Assembly: GCF_002836505.1 (NCBI RefSeq)
Contig: NZ_PJBF01000059.1
Span: 62,001 to 126,000 of the forward strand
From: Psychrobacter sp. Choline-02u-9
Lineage (GTDB): Bacteria; Pseudomonadota; Gammaproteobacteria; Pseudomonadales; Moraxellaceae
Direction of reading: 5' to 3'
DNA length: 64,000 nucleotides
The notes below the pieces were generated by a model. That model worked only from the letters and a program-made list of their open reading frames with translations, made no database searches and was not told the origin of the DNA. Position numbers and translations under genes: made by a program. Shown piece by piece: positions 37,212 through 48,052 of this stretch (its first letter is position 1; every line of letters begins with the position of its first letter).

Positions 37212-38174
37212 TTGAATCCCAGTTTTATGATGGCGGCTATGATGACTTCTAAAAATTCTTGTCAGTTCAAATATCAAAAATCATTTTCTAAATTTTATAA
37301 GCAGTCGAGTATCAATGCTGCCCAAACCGCTTTGCCAAAGCGTGCAGTGCTGTCGGCAGTATTTGGCGTCCTTGTATTAAGTGGCTGTCAGACCACCCCG
37401 ACTAATGATTTGCTAGGTAACTCTCCTTATCAAACATCTACGCGCGCTAGCAACGATCGAAATTTAGATCAGCAGGAAATCGCCCGTGTACGTACCTCAC
37501 TTGCCGCGCAATACATCCGAAAAAATGAGCTTGATACCGCGCAGCAGCAGCTTGAAAAAGCCTTTGCTGCCGATAGCCGTTATGCGCCAGCCTATGATAT
37601 GATGGGCGTTTTGTTGCAGCAAGAAGGCAGCCGTATCAATCTAGCCAAAGCTGATGAGTACTTCAAAAAAGCAATCGCGCTAGATAAAGACTTTGTACAA
37701 GCACACAATAATTATGGCGTATATCTGTCACAGACAAAGCGCTATCGTGAAGCAGCAGAACAGTTTGAGATTGCAGGGGCGACGCTAGGCTATGAAGGCC
37801 GTATTGGCGCGCTAGAAAACCTAGGTCGCACTTATCTACAGTTAGGTGATAATAGTGCCGCTTCAAAAGCATTTTTACGCGCACTCGATGGCAATCGTAA
37901 CAGCATCATTGCTCATATCGAATTGGTAGATTTGCTGCTGCAACAACAGCGTGTACCGCAGGCACAGAGACTGTATGATGAGACGCTGATATTGGTGCAG
38001 GGGCAGGGTGTTAGCCCGCGCTTGCTCTTACAAGGTATCAAGCTTGCAGCAGCACAAAGTAATATAACAACGCGCCAGCAATTGGCACAGCAGCTTTTAT
38101 CCGCTTATCCGCTAAGTGATGAAGCAAAACAACTTAAGACTTGGCTTAACAATCCAGAGGCACCATGGAAATGA
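37212..38174 (+). CDS. pilW: Type IV pilus biogenesis/stability lipoprotein PilW (PilF)
   Basis: Outer-membrane lipoprotein pilotin that helps the secretin PilQ assemble. About six TPR-like units fill residues 90-300 (e.g. AQYIRKNELDTAQQQLEKAF, AHNNYGVYLSQTKRYREAAEQFEIA). A lipobox LSGC places the lipidated cysteine at residue 59 of the longest frame. The start is unclear: the frame opens at TTG 37212, with ATG codons at 37227, 37230, 37239 and 37242, and none has a clear ribosome site. The unusually long region before the lipobox suggests a later start. It overlaps rodZ by 10 bases. Confidence 0.9.
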   Translation: MNPSFMMAAMMTSKNSCQFKYQKSFSKFYKQSSINAAQTALPKRAVLSAVFGVLVLSGCQTTPTNDLLGNSPYQTSTRASNDRNLDQQEIARVRTSLAAQYIRKNELDTAQQQLEKAFAADSRYAPAYDMMGVLLQQEGSRINLAKADEYFKKAIALDKDFVQAHNNYGVYLSQTKRYREAAEQFEIAGATLGYEGRIGALENLGRTYLQLGDNSAASKAFLRALDGNRNSIIAHIELVDLLLQQQRVPQAQRLYDETLILVQGQGVSPRLLLQGIKLAAAQSNITTRQQLAQQLLSAYPLSDEAKQLKTWLNNPEAPWK

Positions 38175-38983
38175 TCACCCCATCATCTAACACTCAATCT
38201 AACGCTCAGGGATCATTTGGTGCCGTGTTGCAGCAAGCCCGTAAAAACAAGCAAGTAACTTTAGAAGCAGCGGCGGCTGAGCTGTTCATTCTAAAGCGTC
38301 ATTTGGAGGCCTTAGAAAGCGAAAACTTCGCTGAGCTACCACAGGCTGCATTTGCTCGTGGTTTTGCGATTAACTATGCCAAATATTTGGGCTTAGATTC
38401 AGCAAAAATCGCTAGTAGCTTCGATGCTGCCTATCCTAATGAATTAAAGGCCAAATCAGCCAGCAATATCGATACGCCGCTGCGCCCAATGGGGACTTTG
38501 CAGCGTGATACTCATAACCGTATCCGCTTTAACCCGCTATTGATCATAGGCGTTATCGGATTGATTATCTTGGCGGTGTTCCTATTCCGTATGGTGAGTA
38601 ACGCTAGCAAAGAAAACACCCAAGAGCCTGTATCAGCTGTGGAGGACATGTCAGCGATAGAGCAAGCCCAAGGTGCCGCCATCAATAGTGATGCAAGTGG
38701 CGTTGGTGCTTCTGGCTCTGCATTGAATCTGGGTGATGCTGCAACGACTGCTACCCTAAACCTTGTATTGACAAGCGACGCTGTGGTTAGTATCACGGAT
38801 GCTTCTGGAAACAGTCTAATAAATGGTTCTCAGTCTGCGGGTAACTATGACTTGTCAGGTATGCCACCGTTTAATGTGCAAATTGATAATATCGATAATG
38901 TTAGCTTGATGCTCGATCAACAACCAGTCGCGTTAGAGACGTATGCAACAGATAAGCAAGCTACTTTCGAATTGGCACCATAG
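38165..38983 (+). CDS. rodZ: Cytoskeleton protein RodZ-like (helix-turn-helix membrane protein)
   Basis: Bitopic protein that links MreB to the elongation machinery and helps set rod shape. An Xre-type helix-turn-helix is at about residues 18-80 (GAVLQQARKNKQVTLEAAAAEL, FARGFAINYAKYLGL). A basic stretch and one membrane helix (PLLIIGVIGLIILAVFLF, about 122-142) follow, then a periplasmic linker and a beta-rich DUF4115-type domain. At 272 aa it is shorter than E. coli RodZ. The start lies inside the pilW end, so the two are coupled. Confidence 0.9.
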   Translation: MEMITPSSNTQSNAQGSFGAVLQQARKNKQVTLEAAAAELFILKRHLEALESENFAELPQAAFARGFAINYAKYLGLDSAKIASSFDAAYPNELKAKSASNIDTPLRPMGTLQRDTHNRIRFNPLLIIGVIGLIILAVFLFRMVSNASKENTQEPVSAVEDMSAIEQAQGAAINSDASGVGASGSALNLGDAATTATLNLVLTSDAVVSITDASGNSLINGSQSAGNYDLSGMPPFNVQIDNIDNVSLMLDQQPVALETYATDKQATFELAP

Positions 38984-39141
38984 CCAGTTGCATAAGTGCC
39001 AAATTTAAATAAAGCACTAATATGTTTAGATGAAGCATCTATGTGTTTGAATAAAGCGAATATGTGTATGCTGATTTAGCTGGTTTATATTATATGTACA
39101 AAGGCCTAGGGCTTTTCTATTTTTGATTCAAGGATTTATGT

Positions 39142-40257
39142 ATGTCAATGCCATCGCCTATTAATCGTCGTCTGACCAAAAAAATCTATGTCGGTGATGT
39201 CGCGGTTGGTGGTGATGCACCAATTAGCGTACAGAGCATGACCAATACTGATACCTGTGATGTAGCAGCCACTGTCGCTCAAATCGAGCGTTGTGTCGAA
39301 GCAGGTGCAGATTTGATGCGCGTATCAACGCCAACGATGGATACGGTCAAAGCCTTTGGTGAAATTCGCAAATTGGTAAGCGTGCCTTTGATCGCTGATG
39401 TGCATTTCGATCATAAAATCGCTTTGGCCGTTGCTGAAGCGGGCGCTGACTGCTTACGTATCAATCCTGGTAACATTGGTAGCGATGCCAAAGTACGTGA
39501 AGTGGTCGCTTGCGCCAAATATCATAATATTCCTATTCGTATTGGCGTCAACGCTGGCTCTTTAGAAAAAGACATACAGCGCAAGTATACTGAGCCAACT
39601 GGCGAGGCAATGCTTGAATCAGCAATGCGCCATATTGATATTTTAGAGCGTCTTAACTTTGACCAATATAAAGTATCTGTTAAAGCCAGTAACGTGTTTT
39701 TGACATTGGATGCTTATCGTTTAATATCAGCGCAAATTGACAATCCATTACATTTGGGCGTGACGGAAGCGGGTGTCTACCGTACGGGCGCTGTCAAATC
39801 TGCTATCGCGCTAGGTGGATTATTGCTAGACGGTATTGGCGATACTATTCGTATCTCATTAGCCGCCGAGCCTGAAGAAGAGATTAAGATTGGTTTTGAC
39901 ATTCTGAAATCGCTTAATATTCGTTCGAACGGTGTAAATTTTATTGCCTGTCCAAGCTGCTCGCGTCAAGAGTTTGACGTGATTAAAGTAATGACAGCGT
40001 TAGAGTCTCGCCTAGAAGATATTCGTGAACCGATGAATCTATCTGTGATTGGGTGCAAAGTGAATGGTCCAGGAGAAGCAAAAGAGGCCGATATCGGTAT
40101 CGTTGGTGCTGCCCCTAGATCATTGGTCTATCGTATGGGTGAAAAAAGCCACCTTATTGATACAGGCAATCTGGTCGATGAAATAGAAGGTATGGTTCGC
40201 GCCCATGCAGAAGAGTTGGCGAAAAAACGTGAGAATGAAATCATTCGCGTAAAATAA
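39142..40257 (+). CDS. ispG: 4-hydroxy-3-methylbut-2-enyl diphosphate synthase IspG (GcpE)
   Basis: 4Fe-4S enzyme of the MEP isoprenoid pathway, converting MEcPP to [18 protein letters not shown] and the TIM-barrel repeats are followed by the C-terminal cluster ligands in [13 protein letters not shown] and [18 protein letters not shown]. Length 371 aa is normal. AAGGA precedes ATG 39142. The order rodZ-ispG-hisS is conserved across many gammaproteobacteria. Confidence 0.97.
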   Translation: MSMPSPINRRLTKKIYVGDVAVGGDAPISVQSMTNTDTCDVAATVAQIERCVEAGADLMRVSTPTMDTVKAFGEIRKLVSVPLIADVHFDHKIALAVAEAGADCLRINPGNIGSDAKVREVVACAKYHNIPIRIGVNAGSLEKDIQRKYTEPTGEAMLESAMRHIDILERLNFDQYKVSVKASNVFLTLDAYRLISAQIDNPLHLGVTEAGVYRTGAVKSAIALGGLLLDGIGDTIRISLAAEPEEEIKIGFDILKSLNIRSNGVNFIACPSCSRQEFDVIKVMTALESRLEDIREPMNLSVIGCKVNGPGEAKEADIGIVGAAPRSLVYRMGEKSHLIDTGNLVDEIEGMVRAHAEELAKKRENEIIRVK

Positions 40258-40380
40258 GCCATACATTAGATTGATACGTTAAGCTATATCGTCATAGCAT
40301 CAATTAGATATAGCGCTTATTTGAAGATATAGAAAACAATAATAGAATACCTGTTAAACATTTAAGGATACGACCGTACC

Positions 40381-41670
40381 ATGATCAAAGCTATCAAAGG
40401 TTTTAATGATATTTTGCCTGACCAATCAGCAAAGTGGCTGCATTTAGAAGCGATATTGGCTGATGTACTTGGTAGGTACGGTTACGAGCATATTCGCTTG
40501 CCTATCGTTGAACAAACGGATCTATTTGCCCGTGCTATTGGCGGCGCGACTGACATTGTCGAAAAAGAAATGTACAGCTTTACTGATAAATCTGAGCCAC
40601 CAACGCCATTAGCGTTGCGTCCTGAAGGCACAGCTGGAGCAGTACGCGCAGTTATCGAGCACAACTTGCTACGCGGTGACACGCCCAAGCTTTGGTACAT
40701 CGGTCCGATGTTCCGCTACGAGCGTCCGCAAAAAGGCCGCTATCGCCAGTTTCATCAGTTAGGTGTCGAGAGCTTCGGTAGTGCATTACCAGATGCTGAT
40801 GCTGAGCTGATTGCAATGACTCATCTGATGTGGCAAGAGCTAGGCCTCAACAATGAGATGCGTTTGCAACTAAACAGTTTGGGTGAGCTGGATGAGCGCT
40901 ATGCTTATCGCGAAGCATTGGTTACTTATTTGACTGATAAAAAAGACCAGCTAGACGAAGACAGTAAGCGCCGTCTAACGACTAACCCTTTACGTATCTT
41001 GGATAGTAAAGAAGCGAGTACGCAAGCAGTATTGGCAGATGCGCCAAAGCTTGCTGACTTCTTAGGTGAAGAGAGTGTGGCGCATTTTGAGCAGGTCAAA
41101 GCCTATCTGACTGCGCTTAATATCGATTTTGAAATCAATCCGCACTTAGTACGTGGCCTTGATTATTACAATAAAACGGTATTTGAGTGGGTAACGGATA
41201 AGCTTGGAAGCCAAGCTACCGTTTGTGCTGGTGGTCGTTATGATGGGCTAGTAGGGCAATTAAAATCAATCGGTACAGATGGCAGTAAACCAGTCAAATC
41301 TGAGCCTGGTGTTGGTTTTGCAATGGGGCTTGAGCGTCTATTGTTATTGATAGAAGCGGTTGCGCCGATTGCTGACGTACCTGCTTGTGATGTATTCGTG
41401 GTGGCCCATCCTGAGGTGTATAGTGCTGGTATAAGCTATGCACAGAACTTACGTCACAGTCGTCCAGATGTACGAGTAAAGATGGCCAGTGCCACGAGTC
41501 TAAAAGCGCAAATGAAGAAGGCAGACAAGTCAGGCGCGGCATTGACAGTCATCATCGCCCAGCAAGAGCTGGATGATAATACGATTAGTATTAAAGATAT
41601 GCAGACAGGTGAGCAAAAGACGGTCGCCCAAGATTGGCTATCAAATAAAGATAACTTTTCTCGTCGCTAA
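40381..41670 (+). CDS. hisS: Histidyl-tRNA synthetase HisS
   Basis: Charges tRNA-His. Class II motifs are present: motif 1 near the N terminus ([10 protein letters not shown]), motif 2 [16 protein letters not shown] and motif 3 [12 protein letters not shown]. The histidine-specific [14 protein letters not shown] and the C-terminal anticodon-binding domain ([12 protein letters not shown]...) are complete, which separates it from HisZ at 30960. Length 429 aa is normal. AAGGATACGACCGTACC lies before the ATG with adequate spacing. Confidence 0.97.
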   Translation: MIKAIKGFNDILPDQSAKWLHLEAILADVLGRYGYEHIRLPIVEQTDLFARAIGGATDIVEKEMYSFTDKSEPPTPLALRPEGTAGAVRAVIEHNLLRGDTPKLWYIGPMFRYERPQKGRYRQFHQLGVESFGSALPDADAELIAMTHLMWQELGLNNEMRLQLNSLGELDERYAYREALVTYLTDKKDQLDEDSKRRLTTNPLRILDSKEASTQAVLADAPKLADFLGEESVAHFEQVKAYLTALNIDFEINPHLVRGLDYYNKTVFEWVTDKLGSQATVCAGGRYDGLVGQLKSIGTDGSKPVKSEPGVGFAMGLERLLLLIEAVAPIADVPACDVFVVAHPEVYSAGISYAQNLRHSRPDVRVKMASATSLKAQMKKADKSGAALTVIIAQQELDDNTISIKDMQTGEQKTVAQDWLSNKDNFSRR

Positions 41671-41739
41671 CCGACTTTGACTAATAAGCTTTGTTTGTCG
41701 CACTAGCAATTTAATGTAAATTTTATCAGGTAAATATAT

Positions 41740-42534
41740 ATGGCTCTGACACCTAATTCGCCGAATGCAGATAACTCCATGCAAGCGCTAAAGCAATATG
41801 GTAGTTATATCGTTACTGCGATTTTGTTAGCACTGGCCGCCTACTTTGGTTGGACATACTGGCAAAACAACCATGCGCGAGTAGATACCGTCGCCGCCGA
41901 TCAATATGCTGATATTCAGCAGCTAAACGAAGAGGTCAAACTGGCCTCGCAAAACCCAGATTTGGAGGCAGAGGCTCAAGAAGCACTTACCCAAAGTCGT
42001 AGCCAGCTAGACAAAGATATTGATACCTTGGTCAGTACGCACGGTGAGTCGGTTTACGCATGGCAAGCGCTAATGATAAAGGCACGTCAACAAGTAGACA
42101 ATGATGACTTTGCAGCAGCGACTGAGACATTCAAAAAAGCATTGGCCATCGATTTGGGTGATGCTGGTCTAGAAGCGATTACTCGTTTACGCTATGCAAA
42201 AACATTATTGGCTGCAGGTGATACAGATGCTGCACTTTCAGAAGCAAACAATGATATGCCAAGCTCGTTTGAAGCAAGTCAGCAGGAGCTGCTAGGGGAT
42301 ATTTACTTAGCGCAAGACAATAAAGATTCAGCGATTAAATCTTATAGCAATGCGTGGGAGCTATTACGTAGCCGTCAAGAAACGCGTGCAGTATTGGCAT
42401 TAAAGATGGAAAGCTTAGGTATCACGGCTGAGCCGATTGCTGAGCAAACCAGTCTTATTCAAGAGCCATCTGCTCCTGAGCCGTCGCTAGTGATGGATAC
42501 CTCGAACGAAGTCGCTGTCGAAGCAGGGCAGTAA
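41740..42534 (+). CDS. yfgM: YfgM family TPR protein (SecYEG ancillary subunit)
   Basis: Inner-membrane protein with one N-terminal helix (GSYIVTAILLALAAYFGWTYW, about 27-47) and a periplasmic TPR-like domain. In E. coli YfgM sits at the Sec translocon with PpiD and helps periplasmic folding. TPR-like repeats are visible (AWQALMIKARQQVDNDDFAAA, ALSEANNDMPSSFEASQQELLGDIYLAQDN). The C-terminal 40 residues are Glu/Pro/Ser-rich. Its place between hisS and bamB matches the conserved order and strengthens the call. Confidence 0.9.
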   Translation: MALTPNSPNADNSMQALKQYGSYIVTAILLALAAYFGWTYWQNNHARVDTVAADQYADIQQLNEEVKLASQNPDLEAEAQEALTQSRSQLDKDIDTLVSTHGESVYAWQALMIKARQQVDNDDFAAATETFKKALAIDLGDAGLEAITRLRYAKTLLAAGDTDAALSEANNDMPSSFEASQQELLGDIYLAQDNKDSAIKSYSNAWELLRSRQETRAVLALKMESLGITAEPIAEQTSLIQEPSAPEPSLVMDTSNEVAVEAGQ

Positions 42535-42680
42535 GTCAGTAGGCTAGATATTAAGTCAGTAGTATAGTATTGAGAGTTGGTAATCATCCAAAGCTCTTTT
42601 TTAATATAACCTAATGATTACTAATTTGCGGTTGGCCAATTTACCAATTAATAATAATTTATCTGTAGTGAGAACATACA

Positions 42681-43889
42681 ATGACTCAATCTATTCGCTC
42701 TAGCAAAATGTTAAACACCAAGACTATCAAAAAGACAGTCATGCATGTGGCCGTACTGGCAGTAATGAGCACGGCAGTGATTGGATGTAATCGCGGTATT
42801 AAGCCTGTGGTTAATGATCCGGTAAAATTGGTACAAATCGCTCAGCCGATTAGCGTAGTACAGCCTGTTTTTAGTACCGATGTTGGCAATAAAAAAGCCA
42901 GCAAAAAAGATCCGTTAGATTTGCAAGTTGGCTATGCCAATGGTCAAATCGTTACTGCATCACGCGGTGGTGAGCTGTCAGGGTTTAATAGTGCAGGCGA
43001 GCGCGTATGGTCAATCAATGTTGACGACCAAATCACCGGCGGTGTTGCAGTAGATGCATTGAGCCAGACAGCTATCGTTAGTACTCGTGGTGGCAAGGTC
43101 ATGGCGTTTGATAGCACGACTGGTGCAAAACGCTGGCAGCAGCAGTTATCAGGTTCGGTTTTGACGCCAGCACTGATTACCAATAATCGTGTGGTATTAT
43201 CAGCGAATGATGGTTTCTTACATGGTCTGTCACTACAAACTGGACAATCGGTATGGCAGTTCGCAACTCAAGTACCTGCTATCAGCGTTCGCGGTAGCGC
43301 TGCGCCAACTTTATTAGACAATGAGACAGCGCTTTTGGCCACAGCTGATGGTCGCCTGCACGCAATTACTGTCGATAACGGTCTTCCGCTATGGTCAAGA
43401 CGTGTTGGCGTAGGTGCTGGTAGTAGTGAAGTTGAACGCATGAGTGACGTCGATGGCAAACCTATCGTAGATAAAAATCAGTTGTTTGCGATCAGCTATA
43501 GTGGTCAGCTATTAGGTATTGATTTGGCCTCGCGTCAGGTGATGTTTGTCAATGAAATTGCGAGTCTCAAATCATTGGCGGTAAATACTCAGCAAGTTAT
43601 CGCTACCAGTCTAGATGGCAAAGTAGTTGCTTATGATCGCAACAGTGGCGAGACGCTATGGGAAAGTGACGAATTGGCTTACCGTGATCTCACCAATCCT
43701 GTGATGATTGGCAACTATATCGCCATTGGTGATTTCGATGGCGTAGTGCATTTGCTTGATCCTGCTACGGGTAGCATCGTTAGTCGTGTAGAGACAAAAG
43801 GTGCGTTGACCAACTTGCAAGTACAAGGTAGCCGTTTAATGACTCAAAGTACGTCAGGACAAGTTGCTATCTGGCAGTTAGTACGCTAA
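42681..43889 (+). CDS. bamB: Outer-membrane assembly lipoprotein BamB
   Basis: Eight-bladed beta-propeller lipoprotein of the BAM complex that inserts outer-membrane proteins. The signal ends in lipobox VIGC with the cysteine at residue 36. Repeating WD/PQQ-like blades follow (GERVWSINVDDQITGGV, GAKRWQQQLSGSVLTPAL, GQSVWQFATQVPAI, GLPLWSRRVGVG, GETLWESDEL). 402 aa is normal. ATG 42708 (MLNTKT) could be an alternative start, giving a shorter signal region. Confidence 0.94.
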   Translation: MTQSIRSSKMLNTKTIKKTVMHVAVLAVMSTAVIGCNRGIKPVVNDPVKLVQIAQPISVVQPVFSTDVGNKKASKKDPLDLQVGYANGQIVTASRGGELSGFNSAGERVWSINVDDQITGGVAVDALSQTAIVSTRGGKVMAFDSTTGAKRWQQQLSGSVLTPALITNNRVVLSANDGFLHGLSLQTGQSVWQFATQVPAISVRGSAAPTLLDNETALLATADGRLHAITVDNGLPLWSRRVGVGAGSSEVERMSDVDGKPIVDKNQLFAISYSGQLLGIDLASRQVMFVNEIASLKSLAVNTQQVIATSLDGKVVAYDRNSGETLWESDELAYRDLTNPVMIGNYIAIGDFDGVVHLLDPATGSIVSRVETKGALTNLQVQGSRLMTQSTSGQVAIWQLVR

Positions 43890-44269
43890 TAACTATGTAG
43901 TTAGGTGATTAACGAATTTTAATATTTCACTATAGCCTTTAAGCCTATTCTTGATTGTCATTTATGAAACACAAACGCTGCTTAGTCAGCGTTTAGTGCT
44001 TTGTGTAAATTGCTTGTTTAAACACAGGCTTTCGCGTACTCTATGCGACCGATGTGCTATCCATATACACTACTTATTTATGTATAATGAAGCCATCCTA
44101 TATACTATTTTTAATCGTAAAATAGCCATCTATTATTTTTGCTATTGTTCTATCATTCATTTTAATTCACGGTCAATTGCAGCATATCTATTACTATTAC
44201 TATTGTTATGTCACTGGTTATAAGAATAACTGTACTGCCCGTCATTGTGCCTTTCACTGAGAGTAACCC
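43890..44269. other. Intergenic region between bamB and der
   Basis: 380 bases with no convincing gene. A 90-codon open frame at 43951-44223 is rich in hydrophobic and Cys residues, lacks a ribosome site and was judged a chance frame. No clear terminator was found after bamB. Confidence 0.5.
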
Positions 44270-45691
44270 ATGAGTATCAAGCCTGTGGTCGCCTTAATTG
44301 GTCGTCCAAACGTCGGTAAATCCACCTTATTTAATCAGTTCACAAAAAGTCGGCAGGCATTGGTCGCTGACCTTTCAGGATTGACTCGTGACCGTCAGTA
44401 CGGTGATGCAACTTATGAAGACAAATCCTTTATCGTTGTAGATACGGGTGGTATCGGTGAAGCTGACGACGGTAGCGGTAATATCGATGACTATATGTCT
44501 GAGCAGTCGCATACAGCAATCCATGAAGCAGATATTATTGTATTCGTCGTTGACGCTCGTGCCGGTATGATTGGCGCAGATGCTGAAATTGGTAAGTTTT
44601 TGCATACGTTAGGCAAGCCTGTCTATGTTGTTGCCAATAAAGTCGACGGTGTACATGATGCAGCGCCTGCTGAGTTCTATGCACTAGGATTGGGCGAGCC
44701 GTATCCGATGGCAGCCAGTCATGGTCGCGGTGTGGGCAATTTGCTTGAAGTGCTAACGGCTGATATGCCTGAGCAAGAAAACATAGTAGAACCAAGAGGC
44801 TTGAAGCTCGCCATTATTGGTCGTCCAAACGTGGGTAAATCGACGCTCGTCAACCGCCTGCTTGGCGAAGACCGAGTAGTGGTATTCGATATGCCAGGCA
44901 CGACGCGCGATAGTATTTATATTCCTTATCAGCGTGAAGGTCGTGATTATGTTTTGATCGACACTGCTGGTGTACGTCGCCGTGGTAAAATCGATGAAAA
45001 AGTAGAAAAATTCTCTGTCATCAAGACCTTGCAAGCGATTGAAGATTCTAACGTAACCGTGATTGTTATTGATGCTCACGAAGGTATCGTGGATCAAGAT
45101 TTGCATATGATTGGTTATGCGCTTGACGCTGGACGAGCGTTAGTCGTTGCGATCAATAAGTGGGATGGCCTAACGCAAGACCAAAGAGACTATATCAAGC
45201 TTGAAATGGATCGCCGCTTTAGCTTTATTCCTTATGTAAAAATACATTTGATCTCAGCACTGCATGGTACAGGTGTCGGTAATTTATATCCGTCTATCTT
45301 ACGTGCGTACAAATCTTCAATGTTCGAAGTATCGACCAACCGTTTGACTCAGATTTTGCAAGATGCGGTAACGGCCAATCCGCCACCAACCGTTGCTGGT
45401 CGTCGTATCAAGTTACGTTATGCGCATATTGGTGGCCACAATCCACCCGTTATTGTTATTCATGGTAACCAAACCAGTGCGCTTCCTAAGAGCTATCAGC
45501 GTTATCTAGAGAACCAATTCCGTCAAGTATTTAAGTTAGAAGGCACACCGCTTAACGTTATCTTGAAGCAAAATGACAACCCATATGCTAATAAAAGCGA
45601 CACGCCGACTAAGGCAAAAGCCCAGCAATTGCGTCAGCGTGAGCGTAATAGATCACAGAAATTTACTACCAAAGATAAAAAGCCTCGTTAA
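44270..45691 (+). CDS. der: Ribosome biogenesis GTPase Der (EngA)
   Basis: Double-GTPase needed for 50S assembly. Two G domains are visible, each with its P-loop ([12 protein letters not shown] near residue 12 and [12 protein letters not shown] near 184), G3 (VDTGG and IDTAG), and NKxD (NKVD and NKWD). A KH-like C-terminal domain ends with [16 protein letters not shown] and a basic tail. Length 473 aa is normal. It closes the rlmN-to-der run. Confidence 0.97.
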   Translation: MSIKPVVALIGRPNVGKSTLFNQFTKSRQALVADLSGLTRDRQYGDATYEDKSFIVVDTGGIGEADDGSGNIDDYMSEQSHTAIHEADIIVFVVDARAGMIGADAEIGKFLHTLGKPVYVVANKVDGVHDAAPAEFYALGLGEPYPMAASHGRGVGNLLEVLTADMPEQENIVEPRGLKLAIIGRPNVGKSTLVNRLLGEDRVVVFDMPGTTRDSIYIPYQREGRDYVLIDTAGVRRRGKIDEKVEKFSVIKTLQAIEDSNVTVIVIDAHEGIVDQDLHMIGYALDAGRALVVAINKWDGLTQDQRDYIKLEMDRRFSFIPYVKIHLISALHGTGVGNLYPSILRAYKSSMFEVSTNRLTQILQDAVTANPPPTVAGRRIKLRYAHIGGHNPPVIVIHGNQTSALPKSYQRYLENQFRQVFKLEGTPLNVILKQNDNPYANKSDTPTKAKAQQLRQRERNRSQKFTTKDKKPR

Positions 45692-45730
45692 TCCTCATAT
45701 TTTAGGCGTTATATCTTTAGCTTTATGATT

Positions 45731-45766
45731 AATGTCATCGCGTTCGATAGCGCGATGACATTTTTC
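45731..45766 (+). terminator. der terminator
   Basis: A perfect 12-bp stem (AATGTCATCGCG at 45731-45742 and its complement at 45751-45762) with an 8-base loop runs into a T tract, 40 bases after the stop of der. Confidence 0.88.
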
Positions 45767-45896
45767 TATTAATACGCTATAGTTTGGGCTTATAAATAAC
45801 TATCTTAGTTTCAAAAAATACTCAAATGTTTTACTTATCACATCTTTAAAATACCTGTACTATAAATGAAAGCTGCACGCGACTCAGTAGAGTGAT

Positions 45897-47867
45897 ATGA
45901 ACAACCGTTCGTCTCAAACCATTCCCGTACTTATCTGGCGTTCTGTCATACAAGCTGTCGTATTGGCAGTGCTGGCAGGTTTTTTATTGCCTTTTCTTTA
46001 TGGTTTAGTGCATCACTATCAAGAAAAAGAACAGCATATTCAGCAATTGGCATCGCTACTAACGACTAGCGCATCGACTGCAGATGGGGCAGATGTTGTG
46101 GCTGAACAAGTCAATATCTTGTTAGAAAACGAGCCGACGATTCAGAGCATTGTTTTCTATTCAACCTCTGAGCCAATTGAGGATATAGACCAGTCGCTTG
46201 CTGATTGGAAAAATGCTTTATTTGCGCATACGGTCAGTTTCAACTATCCAGTGATTAGTAAAGACCTCGATGCCAGTATTATGGCGTCCAATAAGTCCGA
46301 TTCCAATCAACAGTTAGCACTGACTTTATCAAACATTATGAGCGAATCGTCAGCGCCAGATGAGGCGACTGATACAGCTACCGAAAATAGTACATTGATT
46401 GGTTATATTAATATTACGATGGACGTAGAATTGATACGTTTACATTGGTTCCAAAATATCCTGTGGTTATGGCTAACAACAGTGGTACTGATTGTTATAT
46501 TCGCCTTATATATTTTTAGAAAGCTTAATTGGCCAGTTAGAGATATTGAAGTGTTAACTGATGTTTGTGACATTGTCATAAACAACGCAAATCTAGAGCA
46601 ACTACCCGTCATTCCGCAACAATTTAATTTTCAAGAACTGACCCAAATCAAGAAAACATTGATTGTTTTATTCAATCGTTTACAAGAAGCACGGCAAGGT
46701 TATGAAACCCTTGCAGCTTTTGAACAGCAATTGCACAATAAAGACGTGTCACTTGATGTGCAATTGCACAATTTTCAAAGCATGATTTCTCATGAGTTAA
46801 AAACGTCGTTGAATGCAATTGTAGGCGGTTTACAACTATTGGATCATGAGGCGCTAAACAGAGAGCAAAAAGACGCGGTAGAGATTATCAGTAGTGGTAG
46901 TGATAAATTGGTATTGTCGTTAGATCATATTATACAGTTGAACCAGATCCAAAAAGGCCAGATAAGAATTCATAAAAATGAGTTTAACCCATTACAGCTA
47001 ATCGCTGATCTGTTAGCTAAGTTTGAAAATATGGCTACTCAAAAAGGGCTAGAGTTAATCAGTAATATTCATCATATAGACTATAGCCTATATGGTGATT
47101 CAGAAAAAATATATCAGATACTATCGATACTGCTCAATAATGCGATTAAGTTCACGCCTGTCGGGAAAGTTACGATTACGTCGCAACTGACACATTTTAA
47201 TAAAAGTAATCGTTGGCAGATTAGCGTGAAAGATACGGGTATTGGTATCAATAATGAGCACCTAGACGATATATTTAATCCGTTCTTTCAGGTAGATTCG
47301 TCGCAAACTCGCCAGTACGAAGGCTCAGGGGTTGGCTTACCGATTGTTAGACAAATGGCACAGCTTATGGGTGCTACGATTGATGTTGATAGTGTGCTTG
47401 GTGTAGGTACACAGTTTACGCTGACCATAGCGATGCCCAATCAACAGCAATCAAAACAGCAGCGCTTACTGTCTGGTCTGACGATTATTTATTATTACTA
47501 TCATGAGACAGGCTCCTTGTTAGAGGAACTGGAATACTTAGGTGCTACGATTATTTGTCGCCAAGGTAACCAACTTGTCATAGACGAGATGCGTAAGCAG
47601 AAAATTGACATGGTGATGTTTGGTGAAGATGTTTTCCCAGAAAAAGCTGAGATACTAGCCAAACGTATTCGTCAGTATGAAAGCGATGAGGGTAGTAAGA
47701 GCGAGCATCGTGCGTTATTGGTATATTGGTATCCGCAGCATCGGGCGCGCCATGTAGACAGTTTTGAGTATGGTTTAAAGGCAGCTGGCATTGACTATTG
47801 TCATATTGCTACTTATAAGGACAAAGCGTTAAGCGACTTATTAAAACAATGGTTGGTTTGGACGTAG
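45897..47867 (+). CDS. Membrane sensor histidine kinase with degenerate receiver-like C terminus
   Basis: 656 aa. Two membrane helices (about 14-38 and 187-208) enclose a 150-residue periplasmic sensor region. The HisKA domain has the H-box SHELKTSLNAIVGG with His299; the ATPase domain shows the N-box NNAIKF (414), G1 DTGIG (446) and G2 GSGVGLP (476). Residues 527-656 resemble a receiver fold, but the position of the phospho-acceptor Asp holds Gly576 (IDMVMFGEDVF), so this tail is probably a pseudo-receiver. The general layout recalls BarA/GacS-type hybrid kinases. No response regulator gene is beside it. The signal sensed is unknown. Confidence 0.85.
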   Translation: MNNRSSQTIPVLIWRSVIQAVVLAVLAGFLLPFLYGLVHHYQEKEQHIQQLASLLTTSASTADGADVVAEQVNILLENEPTIQSIVFYSTSEPIEDIDQSLADWKNALFAHTVSFNYPVISKDLDASIMASNKSDSNQQLALTLSNIMSESSAPDEATDTATENSTLIGYINITMDVELIRLHWFQNILWLWLTTVVLIVIFALYIFRKLNWPVRDIEVLTDVCDIVINNANLEQLPVIPQQFNFQELTQIKKTLIVLFNRLQEARQGYETLAAFEQQLHNKDVSLDVQLHNFQSMISHELKTSLNAIVGGLQLLDHEALNREQKDAVEIISSGSDKLVLSLDHIIQLNQIQKGQIRIHKNEFNPLQLIADLLAKFENMATQKGLELISNIHHIDYSLYGDSEKIYQILSILLNNAIKFTPVGKVTITSQLTHFNKSNRWQISVKDTGIGINNEHLDDIFNPFFQVDSSQTRQYEGSGVGLPIVRQMAQLMGATIDVDSVLGVGTQFTLTIAMPNQQQSKQQRLLSGLTIIYYYYHETGSLLEELEYLGATIICRQGNQLVIDEMRKQKIDMVMFGEDVFPEKAEILAKRIRQYESDEGSKSEHRALLVYWYPQHRARHVDSFEYGLKAAGIDYCHIATYKDKALSDLLKQWLVWT

Positions 47868-47980
47868 TACTGTTCTACCAAATCCGTGTTCCTAGTTGGT
47901 TTTATTTTACTAGGTAGCATTTTATATATTTACTACCTTTCAATACCGAAGCACTTTTAAAATAAAGTAGGCATAAAAAC

Positions 47981-48012
47981 AAAAAAGACGCCCATTTTGA
48001 GGCGTCTTTTTT
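47981..48012. terminator. Bidirectional terminator between kinase and carboxypeptidase genes
   Basis: A 12-bp perfect stem (six A then GACGCC, and its complement) with an 8-base loop lies between the convergent kinase and carboxypeptidase genes, flanked by A and T runs. Confidence 0.9.
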
Positions 48013-48052
48013 TAAACAGTTTTTAGCTAGAATTGCTTTTTAAAAGTTTCTC

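Noticed and set aside
43951..44223. 90-codon open frame between bamB and der
   Set aside because: No ribosome site, odd composition rich in Cys, Leu and Tyr, no recognisable domain, and it lies in AT-rich spacer DNA.
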